Assembly: GCA_028047635.1 (NCBI GenBank)
Contig: JAOFXR010000030.1
Location: 1-35,090, forward strand
DNA: 35,090 bases
DNA from: Verrucomicrobiales bacterium
GTDB lineage: Bacteria > Verrucomicrobiota > Verrucomicrobiia > Verrucomicrobiales > DEV007
Direction: 5' to 3'
The translations under genes and the position numbers were made by a program. The notes beneath the pieces are model-generated. The model was not told the origin of the DNA. It did no database searches and saw only the letters and a list, made by a program, of their open reading frames with translations. Position 1 is the first letter of the stretch; every line of letters begins with the position of its first letter. Positions 1-9,800 of this stretch are shown here, in pieces.

Positions 1-184
1 TAACCGCATTTTTTGGCTGGGCAACCCCTTTTGTGAATGTTTCGTGTTTTATTTTCAAACACCATGGCCTGCAACTGAGACCTCCCATTGCTCCATGATT
101 AGATTCGCTCATTAATGGCCGTTCTCGCTTTTTCTATCGCGATGGATTATGATGCTATCCGGTCATTGTATCGGGCTCTTCTTT
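1..184. other. left-edge non-coding stretch
   Basis: This stretch lies upstream of the L,D-transpeptidase gene. I see no convincing gene, RNA or terminator in it. It presumably holds the promoter of the transpeptidase, but I cannot pick out a clear -35/-10 pair. Confidence 0.4.
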
Positions 185-2086
185 ATGAATCTTCTCCTAC
201 CCAAGTGCGCTTTCCTGCTGCTCGGCTCCTCAAGCGCCTTTATGTATTGCACGCATTCGCAAGAGACACCCGCAAGCTCGGAGCGCCCTGCGCTTGTAGC
301 GCTCACCGTTATTGATACTCCAACGCCTCCGAGCGATGGGAGAAGTCCCCTGCCAAAGGGAATTAAGATGTCCGGCTCTTCCGCTGAGCCTGAGACCCAA
401 CCTACACCGGCGGTCGGCGCTACGGTAAAAGGAGCACCATCCTCCAATCAAGCTGCGACGTCTGAAGAAGTCGTGGCCACCCGGGTAAGCCCTGAATTCC
501 TTGCCGTCAAAAATCAAATCCTATCAGCCTTCCCCCCGACGCGGCACTTCAAAGAGTTGGCTGCCGAGACGATTGCCACCATTTACCAACAACGAGGGTT
601 TCGACCTCTCTGGGATTCCAGCGTCGAGCCATTCCTATTTAAGAGAGAACTATCAGCGAAACTAGCCGAACACGCGTTCCCCGAACTGATGGTTTCGGAT
701 CCTGAACTTCTCCTCGGCGCGATTACCGATGAGACGATTGATAAAGCGGACCTCGCCCTCACAATTGCCTTTTGTGACACCGCACTACTAATTCGAATGG
801 GTGCCGTTCCTACTGAGAGCGTCTGGGAAGACTGGAACGAAGAAGATACTCCGGGGTCGGAGGACTTCAATGTTGACGCAATCGTCGGAGATCTTGTTAC
901 CGCCACCTCTATTCAGCCACCGGATACTGCAAAGTCGGTTGAAATCATGGCTCCAAAGAACTGGATCTATCGAGAGCTGCTGAAAGCCTATCCAGAAGCA
1001 AAAGCATCAATCCTCGAATACTCGGGCCTCCCGAGTATTCCGGACCCGGCCAACTCCGGAGTAGCCCGCCCCGGGGAAGCCTACCCCTACGCTCCGGCTC
1101 TGGCCGCACACCTTGTCGATCGGGGCTATCTGGTAATGCCCGCTGAACTGTTCGCCACCCTGTCATCAATGACCCCGGAACTGACAGCCGCACTTATTGC
1201 TTTTCAAGGAGACTACGGCCTCGACGCCGACGGAATCCTCGGATCAGGCAGCTGGCAGTATCTTAATGCCAATCCCGCCGATCGTCACCGCTCAAACATT
1301 CTCAACCTTCACCGGGCCCGACTGATCCCCAACAAGATGGGAACACGCTACGTGATTGTCAACCTGCCCTCCGCAGAGCTCTACGCGTTCGATGAAAATG
1401 ATTTCCACATGAAAACGATGCGGGTCGTTCACGGAAGGGCCTCTAAAGACTCACATCGAACCCGCATTTTCCGCGATACGATGAAAGAAGTGGTCTTCGG
1501 CCCTTATTGGAACGTACCCAAGAGCATCGCCACTAAAGAGATCCTTCCGAAAGCGCAAGAAGACTGGGGATTCCTGAGCCGGAATCGCTACGAGATCGTG
1601 AGCTCTTTCAATCCTTACAGTAAATCAAGCCATCGGCTTTCCCCGTCCAATCTCGAACTCGTTTCGCAAGGGCGCCTCTTTCTGAGACAGAAACCCGGTC
1701 CAACCAACGCCCTTGGCCGTATCAAATTCCTGTTCCCGAACTCTTTCAACATTTACATGCACGACACGCCCTCGAAGAGCTACTTCGCTCGAAGCAAGCG
1801 CGATCACAGTCACGGCTGCGTTCGCGTCGCTAAGCCCGAAGAATTCGGCGAGTGGGTCCTCTCAAGCGAAGGCTGGACCGGCGAGGAAGTCAAAAAGGCC
1901 ATGTATGCCGACGACCGCAAAGGCCTCGCAATCAAAACGGAGATCAACGTCTACATTGTCTACCTGACAACCTTCCCCCGCCCGATTGAAGGCGGGAAGA
2001 TCGTATTAGCTCCCGGTCGAGACGTTTACGAGCGCGACCCAATCCTCTCGAGGACTCTGGGAGAAGTCATTCCCTGGACGGAGTAA
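185..2086 (+). CDS. L,D-transpeptidase, YcbB-like (YkuD catalytic domain)
   Basis: This is a murein L,D-transpeptidase that would act in the periplasm to form 3-3 peptidoglycan cross-links or attach proteins to peptidoglycan. A hydrophobic N-terminus (residues 1-21) is followed by a Pro/Ser/Thr-rich linker. Next comes the YcbB-type scaffold region around residues 120-160 (YQQRGFRPLW), then a peptidoglycan-binding type 1 segment around 337-365 (AFQGDYGLDADGILG), then the YkuD domain. The catalytic signature is visible as YMHDTP followed by HSHGCVRV, with the nucleophile at Cys545. I chose the ATG at 185 because it puts the hydrophobic segment at the N-terminus; the frame is open to an ATG at 149. 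Cys22 after the hydrophobic stretch could be a lipidation site, but the lipobox is poor. The gene converges on the Nif3 gene with a 7-base gap. Confidence 0.9.
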   Translation: MNLLLPKCAFLLLGSSSAFMYCTHSQETPASSERPALVALTVIDTPTPPSDGRSPLPKGIKMSGSSAEPETQPTPAVGATVKGAPSSNQAATSEEVVATRVSPEFLAVKNQILSAFPPTRHFKELAAETIATIYQQRGFRPLWDSSVEPFLFKRELSAKLAEHAFPELMVSDPELLLGAITDETIDKADLALTIAFCDTALLIRMGAVPTESVWEDWNEEDTPGSEDFNVDAIVGDLVTATSIQPPDTAKSVEIMAPKNWIYRELLKAYPEAKASILEYSGLPSIPDPANSGVARPGEAYPYAPALAAHLVDRGYLVMPAELFATLSSMTPELTAALIAFQGDYGLDADGILGSGSWQYLNANPADRHRSNILNLHRARLIPNKMGTRYVIVNLPSAELYAFDENDFHMKTMRVVHGRASKDSHRTRIFRDTMKEVVFGPYWNVPKSIATKEILPKAQEDWGFLSRNRYEIVSSFNPYSKSSHRLSPSNLELVSQGRLFLRQKPGPTNALGRIKFLFPNSFNIYMHDTPSKSYFARSKRDHSHGCVRVAKPEEFGEWVLSSEGWTGEEVKKAMYADDRKGLAIKTEINVYIVYLTTFPRPIEGGKIVLAPGRDVYERDPILSRTLGEVIPWTE

Positions 2087-2093
2087 TTCGAGC

Positions 2094-2855
2094 TTACAAC
2101 CCGGTCGGATGATCGAAAAACTCCCAGGACAAATTCGGATTTTCTTCGCACCAGCGTGATGCTAGCGCCTTCACCCCAAAGGTCTCAGTCGCATAGTGCC
2201 CTGCGTAAATCACGTTGATCCCGAGCTCCTCGGCAGCGGTGTAACTCCAGTGGGGGCCCTCTCCGGTAATAAAGGTATCGATACCCGTCTCAGCGATGGG
2301 GAAAATCTCTGAACCGGCGCCTCCCGTGATCACTCCGATTTTTCGAATTTCTTTCGGCCCACCCGGACAAAGGTGAGGGCATCCGCCCGTCGCAGCCTCG
2401 ACACGAGCAATGAGCTCATCCCGTGTAATCTCAACTTCTGCCCGCAGCCCGAGCTCGATCCCTTTCCATGGAAAAAAGGGCGTCGTAAGGTCTTTCAATC
2501 CCAACGCGGCCGCCAGCAGCGCGTTGTTTCCGAGCTCAGGATGAACATCGAGAGGAATATGCGAACTGTAAATAGCGAGGTCACCGTCCATCGCCCGCTT
2601 GAGCTTTCGGTATAAGCTTCCCTCAATTTTTTGAGCCCCCTGCCAGAAGAGGCCGTGATGCACCACGAGAAGATTAGCGCCTGAATCGCAGGCCGCCTCG
2701 ATTGTAGCGAGGCAGGCATCCACCGCCGCGACAATTTTGGTTACTTTGCCCGAGTTCTCCAACTGCAGCCCATTCAGCGCTTGCGGGTAATCAGGAATGG
2801 CATCCGTCGCTAACCATTCCCCGGCGGAGTTTACCAATTTTTGAAGCTCTGTCAT
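2094..2855 (-). CDS. Nif3-like dinuclear metal centre protein
   Basis: This is a NIF3/YbgI family protein, often annotated as GTP cyclohydrolase 1 type 2 homologue. The family forms toroidal hexamers with a dinuclear metal site; the physiological reaction is not settled. The hallmark LLVVHHGLFW lies at residues 62-71 (metal ligands His66 and His67), and the C-terminal IYAGHYATETFG supplies the second ligand cluster (His and Glu). The length of 253 residues is typical of the short form without an inserted PII-like domain. The ATG at 2855 begins MTELQKLV, which matches the usual N-terminus. The gene is divergent from the DUF1015 gene across 133 bases. Confidence 0.92.
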   Translation of the reverse strand: MTELQKLVNSAGEWLATDAIPDYPQALNGLQLENSGKVTKIVAAVDACLATIEAACDSGANLLVVHHGLFWQGAQKIEGSLYRKLKRAMDGDLAIYSSHIPLDVHPELGNNALLAAALGLKDLTTPFFPWKGIELGLRAEVEITRDELIARVEAATGGCPHLCPGGPKEIRKIGVITGGAGSEIFPIAETGIDTFITGEGPHWSYTAAEELGINVIYAGHYATETFGVKALASRWCEENPNLSWEFFDHPTGL

Positions 2856-2988
2856 ATTGTGAAGCGAGGATACAGGGTTCCCCCCTCATCCGCAAAGCCT
2901 CCTGCTGAAAAAATGGGACGGAATTGAAAGTTGTGATCGAATTACTTGGGTGTAGGAGTTTCGAAGGTGCCATTGCACGTTTTATCAC

Positions 2989-4221
2989 ATGAGAATTAAA
3001 GCATTCCCTTCCCTCGTCCCCGCTGCCGGCAAAGCAGAAACCGTCGCCTCCGTTCCTTACGATGTGGTGAATACCGAAGAAGCCCGCGCGCTCGCCGGTG
3101 ACAATTTGCACAGCTTCCTCCGCGTCGTTCGTGCTGAGATTGAATTTCCCGATGGAACAGATCCTTATGGAGACGAGATTTATGCGAAGTCGAAAGAGAA
3201 CCTCGACAAACTTCAGTCCGACGGAATCCTCGTCCGCGAGCCCGAGCCATGCGTCTATCTCTACCGCCAGATCATGGATGGACATTCCCAGATCGGGATC
3301 ACCCTCGCTTGTCATATCGAAGACTACGAGAACGACATCATCAAGAAGCACGAGAAGACACGCCCGGTGAAAGAGAATGATCGGACCAAACTCACTGACA
3401 CCCTCAGCGCTAATACCGGCCCGGTTTTCCTGACTTACAATGACGACGAGAAGGTGAACGCCTTTGTCGAAAACTGGATTTCAAGCAACGAACCCACGAT
3501 CAATTTCACAGACGATGTCGACGTGCAACACACCGTCTGGCGTGTCTCCGAAACCGAAGGCAAAGAGCTTCTCGAAGCTGTCGGTGACATTCCCGTATCC
3601 TACGTCGCAGACGGACACCACCGCAGCGCCAGTGCCGCACGCGTTGGCAAGGAACGCCGTGATGCCAATCCTGATCACACCGGCGCAGAGAACTACAACT
3701 GGTTCCTCGCCGTGCTTTTCCCAGCGAGCCAGCTCAAGGTACTTTCCTACAATCGGGTCGTAAAAGACCTGAACGGGCTCTCCGCCGACGGGTTCCTCCA
3801 ACGCATTTCGGAGAACTTCCGACTCGATTCGAACGGCCAGGAAACCCCTGACTATTCCGAATCACTTTGCGTCTACGTCGACGGCAAGTGGCATTCCCTG
3901 GTGTGGGATGCGGTTGATTCAGAAAACCCCATCGACAGACTCGATGTCTCCGTTTTACAGGACAATCTTCTCACTCCTATCCTCGGCATCGGCGACCCGA
4001 GAACCGATACCCGAATTGACTTTATCGGCGGCATACGAGGAACCAAAGAGCTCGAGAAGCGCGTCGATAGTGGCGAGTGGGCCGTTGCGTTCTCCATGTA
4101 TCCAACGACCGTGCAGCAGCTTATCGATATCGCAGATGCGAATGAGATCATGCCACCCAAATCAACCTGGTTCGAGCCCAAGCTTCGCTCAGGTCTTTTC
4201 GTTTACACGCTGGAAGACTAA
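2989..4221 (+). CDS. DUF1015 family protein
   Basis: This is a soluble 410-residue protein of the DUF1015 family, whose function is not established. Family landmarks are visible: the N-terminal VPYDVVNTEEAR (22-33), the central KKHEKTRP with DR (119-132), and the ParB/SerK-like ADGHHR motif at residues 207-212, which in related folds binds nucleotide or phosphate. The start ATG at 2989 has no clear Shine-Dalgarno site, but the protein begins with the family's usual MRIKAFPSL, so the start is well supported. The gene stands alone, divergent from the Nif3 gene. It may be followed by a weak terminator near 4308-4340 (a 5-bp stem and seven T). Confidence 0.88.
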   Translation: MRIKAFPSLVPAAGKAETVASVPYDVVNTEEARALAGDNLHSFLRVVRAEIEFPDGTDPYGDEIYAKSKENLDKLQSDGILVREPEPCVYLYRQIMDGHSQIGITLACHIEDYENDIIKKHEKTRPVKENDRTKLTDTLSANTGPVFLTYNDDEKVNAFVENWISSNEPTINFTDDVDVQHTVWRVSETEGKELLEAVGDIPVSYVADGHHRSASAARVGKERRDANPDHTGAENYNWFLAVLFPASQLKVLSYNRVVKDLNGLSADGFLQRISENFRLDSNGQETPDYSESLCVYVDGKWHSLVWDAVDSENPIDRLDVSVLQDNLLTPILGIGDPRTDTRIDFIGGIRGTKELEKRVDSGEWAVAFSMYPTTVQQLIDIADANEIMPPKSTWFEPKLRSGLFVYTLED

Positions 4222-4627
4222 TCCGTCAGCCATCTGCAAAGAGATTCGAACAAGATGCAGGACAATTCAGCCTGCCTCCTTCAACATGAAAGGAGAGGAC
4301 CCTCGAGGTTGATATATACGCGAAGGTCTCAACTTTTTTTGGCCCGCACTAGAACTGAAACGAGCGAAGCAACATTAGAAACGCTAGCCATATCCGGTCG
4401 TGTTCTGTAAGATTTCAAGATTCAATTTTACAGTTGAAAAGAATCAATGAAACTCGAAAACGCACTCGGTTGGAGGAACCGCGAAGCTCTACAGGTTTTG
4501 CGGTCAAGATCACATCAAGACAAAGTCGATTGAATGCTCATTAATATTAAAACCGGTCCTAACACATAATAAAAAGGAGCAGCGGTGGAGCCCTGGCTCT
4601 GCTGAATAAGGCCAATAAACTACTCCT
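4222..4627. other. intergenic stretch with no recognisable gene
   Basis: About 400 bases separate the DUF1015 gene from the decayed BNR gene. I find no protein of recognisable family, no tRNA and no strong hairpin. A 5-bp stem (GTTGA at 4308-4312, TCAAC at 4329-4333) followed by seven T could be a weak terminator for the DUF1015 gene. A 28-codon reading frame from the ATG at 4447 resembles nothing I know. Together with the broken genes to the right, this stretch may be part of a decaying segment. Confidence 0.4.
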
Positions 4628-6445
4628 ATGCCGAATCCCCGCACCTTTTTCACCGACCTCAAGCAAACACGATCCCAACTCGTTTTCTTTTGCCTGATCG
4701 CATCCATGACCTGTGATGCAGAGGAGGCATCCGTCTGGCATCCTTTCGGTCCCGGCGGAGGCGGCTGGATTGAGGATGTCGTCCCCCATCCGGTCAACCC
4801 GAAGGAAGTCTGGGCGATGACGGACTTGAGCGGTTTGTTTCGCTCGCAGGATGCCGGGGTGACGTGGCGGAAGATGTCCACCGATGTGGAGCGCGGCGTA
4901 TTGGCACGCAAGCAGATCGTTTCCCACAACCGTCAATTCGCGATCGACCCTAATGAACCTCAGAACATGTATTGGGGCGTGTGCGGGATGATCTGGGCAA
5001 GCAGGGATGGTGGCGTCACCTGGCAGGCTGTTTTTGGAACTCCTCCGGCACCGGGCGAGGACACACGCACGGGCGTCGGGCATGCCATCACCGTAGCTAC
5101 CGGCGGCACGGTCTTCACACTCGATCATGAAACAGTCCTGCGGGAGTCTCGCGACCACGGGGCAACCTGGGTCGAGTTAGCGAAGCCACCCGTCGAAACG
5201 AACAGCACCGATACTCCCGCCTTTCCCCTGTCACTTGCTGACGGAACCTTGTGCATTGCCTGCCGCCCTTCGAAGGGGCTCGCAATCTCGGATGATGAGG
5301 GCAAATCCTGGCGCATGGAACTTGCCGATCACATCATCCTGAATGCTCAGATAGCTCCCGCGGGAAGCGGACGTGACGGCACCCTTTTCGCTTTTGATTC
5401 CACCGGCAACTTGCACCGCAGCGAGGATTCCGGCCGAACGTTTACGATCATCAAAGAGACCAGTCATCGCTGGAAACCGGGGCTTCGTTTTGCCGGAGGC
5501 CTCGCCGTTTCCAAGGCAGGTAAAGTGATGCTCTGGGCGCTTGGGGAACTGGCTGTGAGCGGAGACTGGGGAGAATCGTGGATCAAGCACGACATCACCA
5601 GCCAGTGGGATCGTGGAAGCTACGCCGGCATGAACCGTTTCGCTTCCCCGGAAGGCAAGTGCAGTGCCCTCGCGGTGACGGCCGATGGAAAGGCCTGGCT
5701 GAAATGCGACAGCTCGCTCATGTGCCGCAGCACCGATGATGGCGTGAGTTGGACCGGCAGCACAACCGGACTTCAGGTGCTCTGTTATTTTCAAGGTGCC
5801 GCCGTGAGCCCGCATGACCCGACGCACGCGATGGTGGCAGCGCTGGATCAGGGTGTCTTTATGACCCGAGAGATGGTGCCTCGTGGCAGGCTATGCGTAT
5901 CGATCGGGAAGCGTGGAATGAGAATTGGGGAAACCACGATGGCAGTGTCGGGAGAGCGCATCCCCAAGAACCGGGAACGGTCTCAGCCTGATGACGTCGC
6001 CGAGTGGTCAGCATGTCTATTTGCAATGCATCAAACGTCACGGCCTTTTCGCGAGCCATGACCGCGGGGAAACCTGGGCAGTTTCTCACCGGGCCTATGG
6101 CGTCGACGGTATGGCGCATCACCCTACTAACGAAACCACCTTGTTCGTCAATGACGGCCAGCACGAAAACTACTGGAGCCACGAGGGCGAGCGTCCCTCA
6201 AAGCTACTCAAGAGCACCGACGGCGGTGAGACATGGACCGAACTGGCAAGTCTCGATGGCGGCCCCTTGTATGTCGATCCGGCACGACCTGAGTTCATGC
6301 TCATGAGCACGCTATACGGCAGAACTTCCACTTCGACGCCCCCAGCCACACGGCACGTGGTTTCAGTTACGGCGGTAAGCCCGGCAGCGTGACCTATCAC
6401 ATGTTCGGGAACATGGCGCGCACGCTTAAGCTTTACGAAAAGTAG
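4628..6445 (+). pseudogene. decayed BNR/Asp-box repeat secreted protein (three frameshifts)
   Basis: An N-terminal signal-like segment (LVFFCLIASMTCDAEEA) is followed by repeated Asp-box motifs of sialidase/Vps10-type beta-propellers: SQDAGVTW, SRDGGVTW, SRDHGATW, SDDEGKSW, SEDSGRTF, SGDWGESW and STDDGVSW in the first frame, then SHDRGETW and STDGGETW in another. The reading frame moves three times, near 5871, near 5988 and near 6319. Each shift fits loss of one base; for example, adding a base after 5871 restores MTRDDGASW. After the third shift the first frame resumes with SHTARGFSYGGKPG and ends KLYEK at 6445. The intact product would be a secreted propeller of about 606 residues. Family assignment is firm; the ligand or substrate is unknown. 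Confidence 0.8.
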
Positions 6446-6461
6446 GCAGTCATTTCTCCAG

Positions 6462-6808
6462 CTAGGAATCGAGCAGCGTTTTCAGATAGGGATTCGGATA
6501 GCGGCGGGAGGCGGTGATCGCGTAAAAGGTTTCTTTGAGATCCGGGATCTGACAAAGCTCAAAAAGTCGGTGATTGCCTTGAACAGAGAATCATCTGTGA
6601 GGCTCGCGCCCTCAGCACTACCAATCGCTTCTGCTCCAAATCGCAACCGCTGTGACAAGAGGCTTTCGATTCGCTCAGAGGGAGCGGTAAACAACTGGTG
6701 ACTTTCAATCACCCTCGGTAGTCGATCCCTGGCGTGAGCCCGCGTCGGCGAAGCCAATACGCCAGCTAAAGAGCCGCGTTTCCCGCCCGAAAGATTCTCA
6801 ATTGTCAC
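6462..6808 (-). pseudogene. unidentified broken gene fragment, possibly a LysR-type C-terminus
   Basis: On the minus strand an open stretch reading LFTAPSERIESLLSQRLRFG continues in a second frame as PDLKETFYAITASRRYPNP and ends LKTLLDS at 6462. The last part reads like natural protein and resembles the C-terminus of NhaR-type LysR regulators, but the spacing of the two parts does not fit that family well. I therefore regard the family as unproven. The frame change fits loss of one base between about 6560 and 6610. No intact gene covers this interval. It lies tail-to-tail with the decayed BNR gene. Confidence 0.3.
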
Positions 6809-6858
6809 AGTTGCCAGAGTTCAGGCGAATGTCTTATGCTGACACGCCTGCCACTTCC

Positions 6859-9800
6859 ATGATTCGTAGCTTCCTCCTTCTGACATTTTTCACCTGCCTC
6901 TCCACTTCGCTACTCCGCGCGGTTTCAGATGAGGACATCATGACGAAAGAGGCGCTTGAGCCCAAATCGAGCTGGGACGGGGGAACGCTTTTTGAACGTG
7001 TCAGTTCAAAAAAGAGTGGCGTTACGATGCGTTATGAACTCAATCTCAAGCACCCATTGAAGCATCTCTATGCGTTCGGCTGGGCGACTGGCAATGTCGC
7101 GATCGGAGATCTCGACGGTGACCAGCGCGCGGATTTATTCTTCCCCGGAACCACGGGACCACATCGTGTCTTTTTGCAACGCGACAATTTCACGTTCGAA
7201 GATGTCTCAAGTATCGCACAGGTCGGTGGTGACGATAGCTGGGGTTCTTCGGCGATAATGGCGGACGTGGATGATGACGGGGATCTCGATATCTACGTCG
7301 TCAACTACGAGGCCCCTAACCAGCTATTAATGAATATCAGTCGGGGCGGTGTAATTCGCTTCGTCGATATGGCTGATGACTACGGGATCGACTTCAAGAC
7401 GGGTGCTCTCAGCGCCAGTTTTGTCGACAAAGACGGGGACGGCTATCTTGATCTCTTCATTCAGAATTATCACATCGAACCTGCCGCAGGACGCCCTGAA
7501 TCAATCGAATCAGAGGTGCGCGAAGGAGTGGTAAAACTTCGCCCGCCCTGGGACAGCGCCTACATCAGGTATCTCAATAAAGAAGGCGAAGCCCAGTGGG
7601 TTGAGGGTCCGCTTGCCGACCTTTTGTATCGCAATAACGGCAAAGGGAAATTTGAGGTCATGCCGGATCCTTTCGTAGGAACGCAGCGCTCCTACTCCAC
7701 CGCGCACAGCTGGCTCGACATCGATCAGGATCTACTCCCCGATCTTTTCCTCGCCAATGACAGCCATGGCCCCGATGCCCTTTTGCAAAATGGAGGCGCT
7801 AACGGGATGCAGGATGTCACTCGAATAGTGCTGCCCTATACTCCCTGGTTTTCGAGAGGATGCGTCACCGCAGATTTCAACAATGACCTCTACATCGACC
7901 TTCTCGCGACAGGCTCAGCCCCACTAACACAAAAGGAACGCCTCAGCTACGGAGAGCCACTGCGACAGGATGTATTTAGGGTCGCAAATACTGGAGGAGC
8001 GATGCAGGTACCGCGCAATACACTCTTTGCGAACACGGGAACGACGCGCTTTCAAGAACTGGCCGAGCTTGCTGGAATTGCTGACACCGGCGCAACATGG
8101 GCGGTGAAAGCAGGCGACTACGACGGCGATGGGCTTACTGATTTATTTTTCACGACGGGAGAAGCACGCGACTGGACAAGCGTGGCAAGCGGAGCCCTGG
8201 AAGGAGAGTCGCTCAAAGGAAAGACACGCTGGGATATTCTCGAAAACCAACCGGAGCGGGCGCAGCGAAATCTCGCCTTCCGAAACAAAGGAAACTGGCA
8301 GTTCGACAATGCAACCGCTGCCTGGGGTTTGGGTGGCAAAAAAATCAGTTACGCAGCTGGTCAGGGCGATCTAGATGGGGATGGGGATATCGACTTAGTT
8401 GTGTGCCCGTTAGGGGAAGAAGTCATACTTTACCGCAACCACAGCCAGGCGGAAAGACTCGTCGTTCAGCTCGAAGGAAAACGGTCCAATCAACTCGGAA
8501 TCGGCTCTGAGTTATTCACAAGGACCGGGGGACTAACACGAGTACAACAACTTTATCCACAAGGAGGCTTTAAAAACTCCGATGAGCCTGTCTTTTTTGC
8601 AGCGGCGCCGGAAGGGAAAGCTCTCGATCGGCTCACGGTTCGCTGGCAGGGCTCAGGAGCCTACGAATCACTTGAGAAGGTAGAGCCGGGATTTCGATAT
8701 ACGTTGAAAGAAGCCTATAGCCTCATCCCCTCCCTATCGCGACAACCTCCTACCAAACCTCTTTTTAGCGGCTCCGATGCTCTGCGGGGAATCGGCTACC
8801 TCGAGTTGCCATTCAACGAGATTCTATCGCAGCCGCTGGCGCCTTCAGGCCTCAGTCGCAGTGGCCCCTCGCTGGCAACGTCAGACCTGGACGGTGACGG
8901 CCTCTCAGAATTGTTGCTCGGGGGATCAAGTGACGCCATCTCCCGGTTCGTAGCGCGATCACCAAAGCTGTCTGCTACAGGTAGCGAACTCGAAAAGGAT
9001 CTCGCCTCCGAAGATGGCGGATCGGTCTACTTTGATGCCGACAACGATGGAGATATCGATCTTTTTATCGCGAGTGGCGGGATCGAAGCGGGTAAGAGGC
9101 CCGAAGCGCTGCAGGACAGACTATATCTCATGGAGAAAGATCGCTTTGTGAGATCTCCCGCGGGATCACTTCCGACCGCGAATACGAACAGTGGCCCGGT
9201 TGCGGCAGCAGACTTCGATCGTGATGGCGATGTCGATTTGTTTGTCGGAGGCCACTTCAAGGCAGGAAGCTATCCGGAGGCAGGAACAAGCTACCTACTT
9301 CAAAACAACGGAAAGGCCAGATTCACCGACGTCACCGATCAACTCGCTCCGGGCCTGAGAACTACCGGTGCCGTGAGTAGTGCTATTTGGACCGATGCCG
9401 ACAACGACGGCACCCTCGATCTCATGCTCACGACCGAGTGGGGACCGATTCAATTGTGGAAAAACGACGGCGGCAAGCTGGCGCAGCCCACCACCGAAGC
9501 AGGATTGGAAAATCTCACCGGAAGATGGAATGCAATCACAGGACGCGATATCGACAATGATGGCGACATTGATTATCTCGTTGCCAATGAAGGGCTCAAC
9601 AGCCAAAAAACCAGTATCTACCGGAATAACTTCATCACAGCCGGCCCGCTCGCCCTTAAAAAAGTCAGCATCGAGATGTTAAAAGAAAACGGAGAAATGC
9701 TACCGCTTCGAGGGTGGGTAGATTTTGCGGAACTGGATCCTTCCATTGCCGAAAAATCGAAATCCCCCCGCGAGTTCACTGCGCTGCTGCCAAGCCTCTT

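Noticed and set aside
4447..4533. Possible 28-codon small protein
   Set aside because: No ribosome site, no recognisable family and no context; likely chance.
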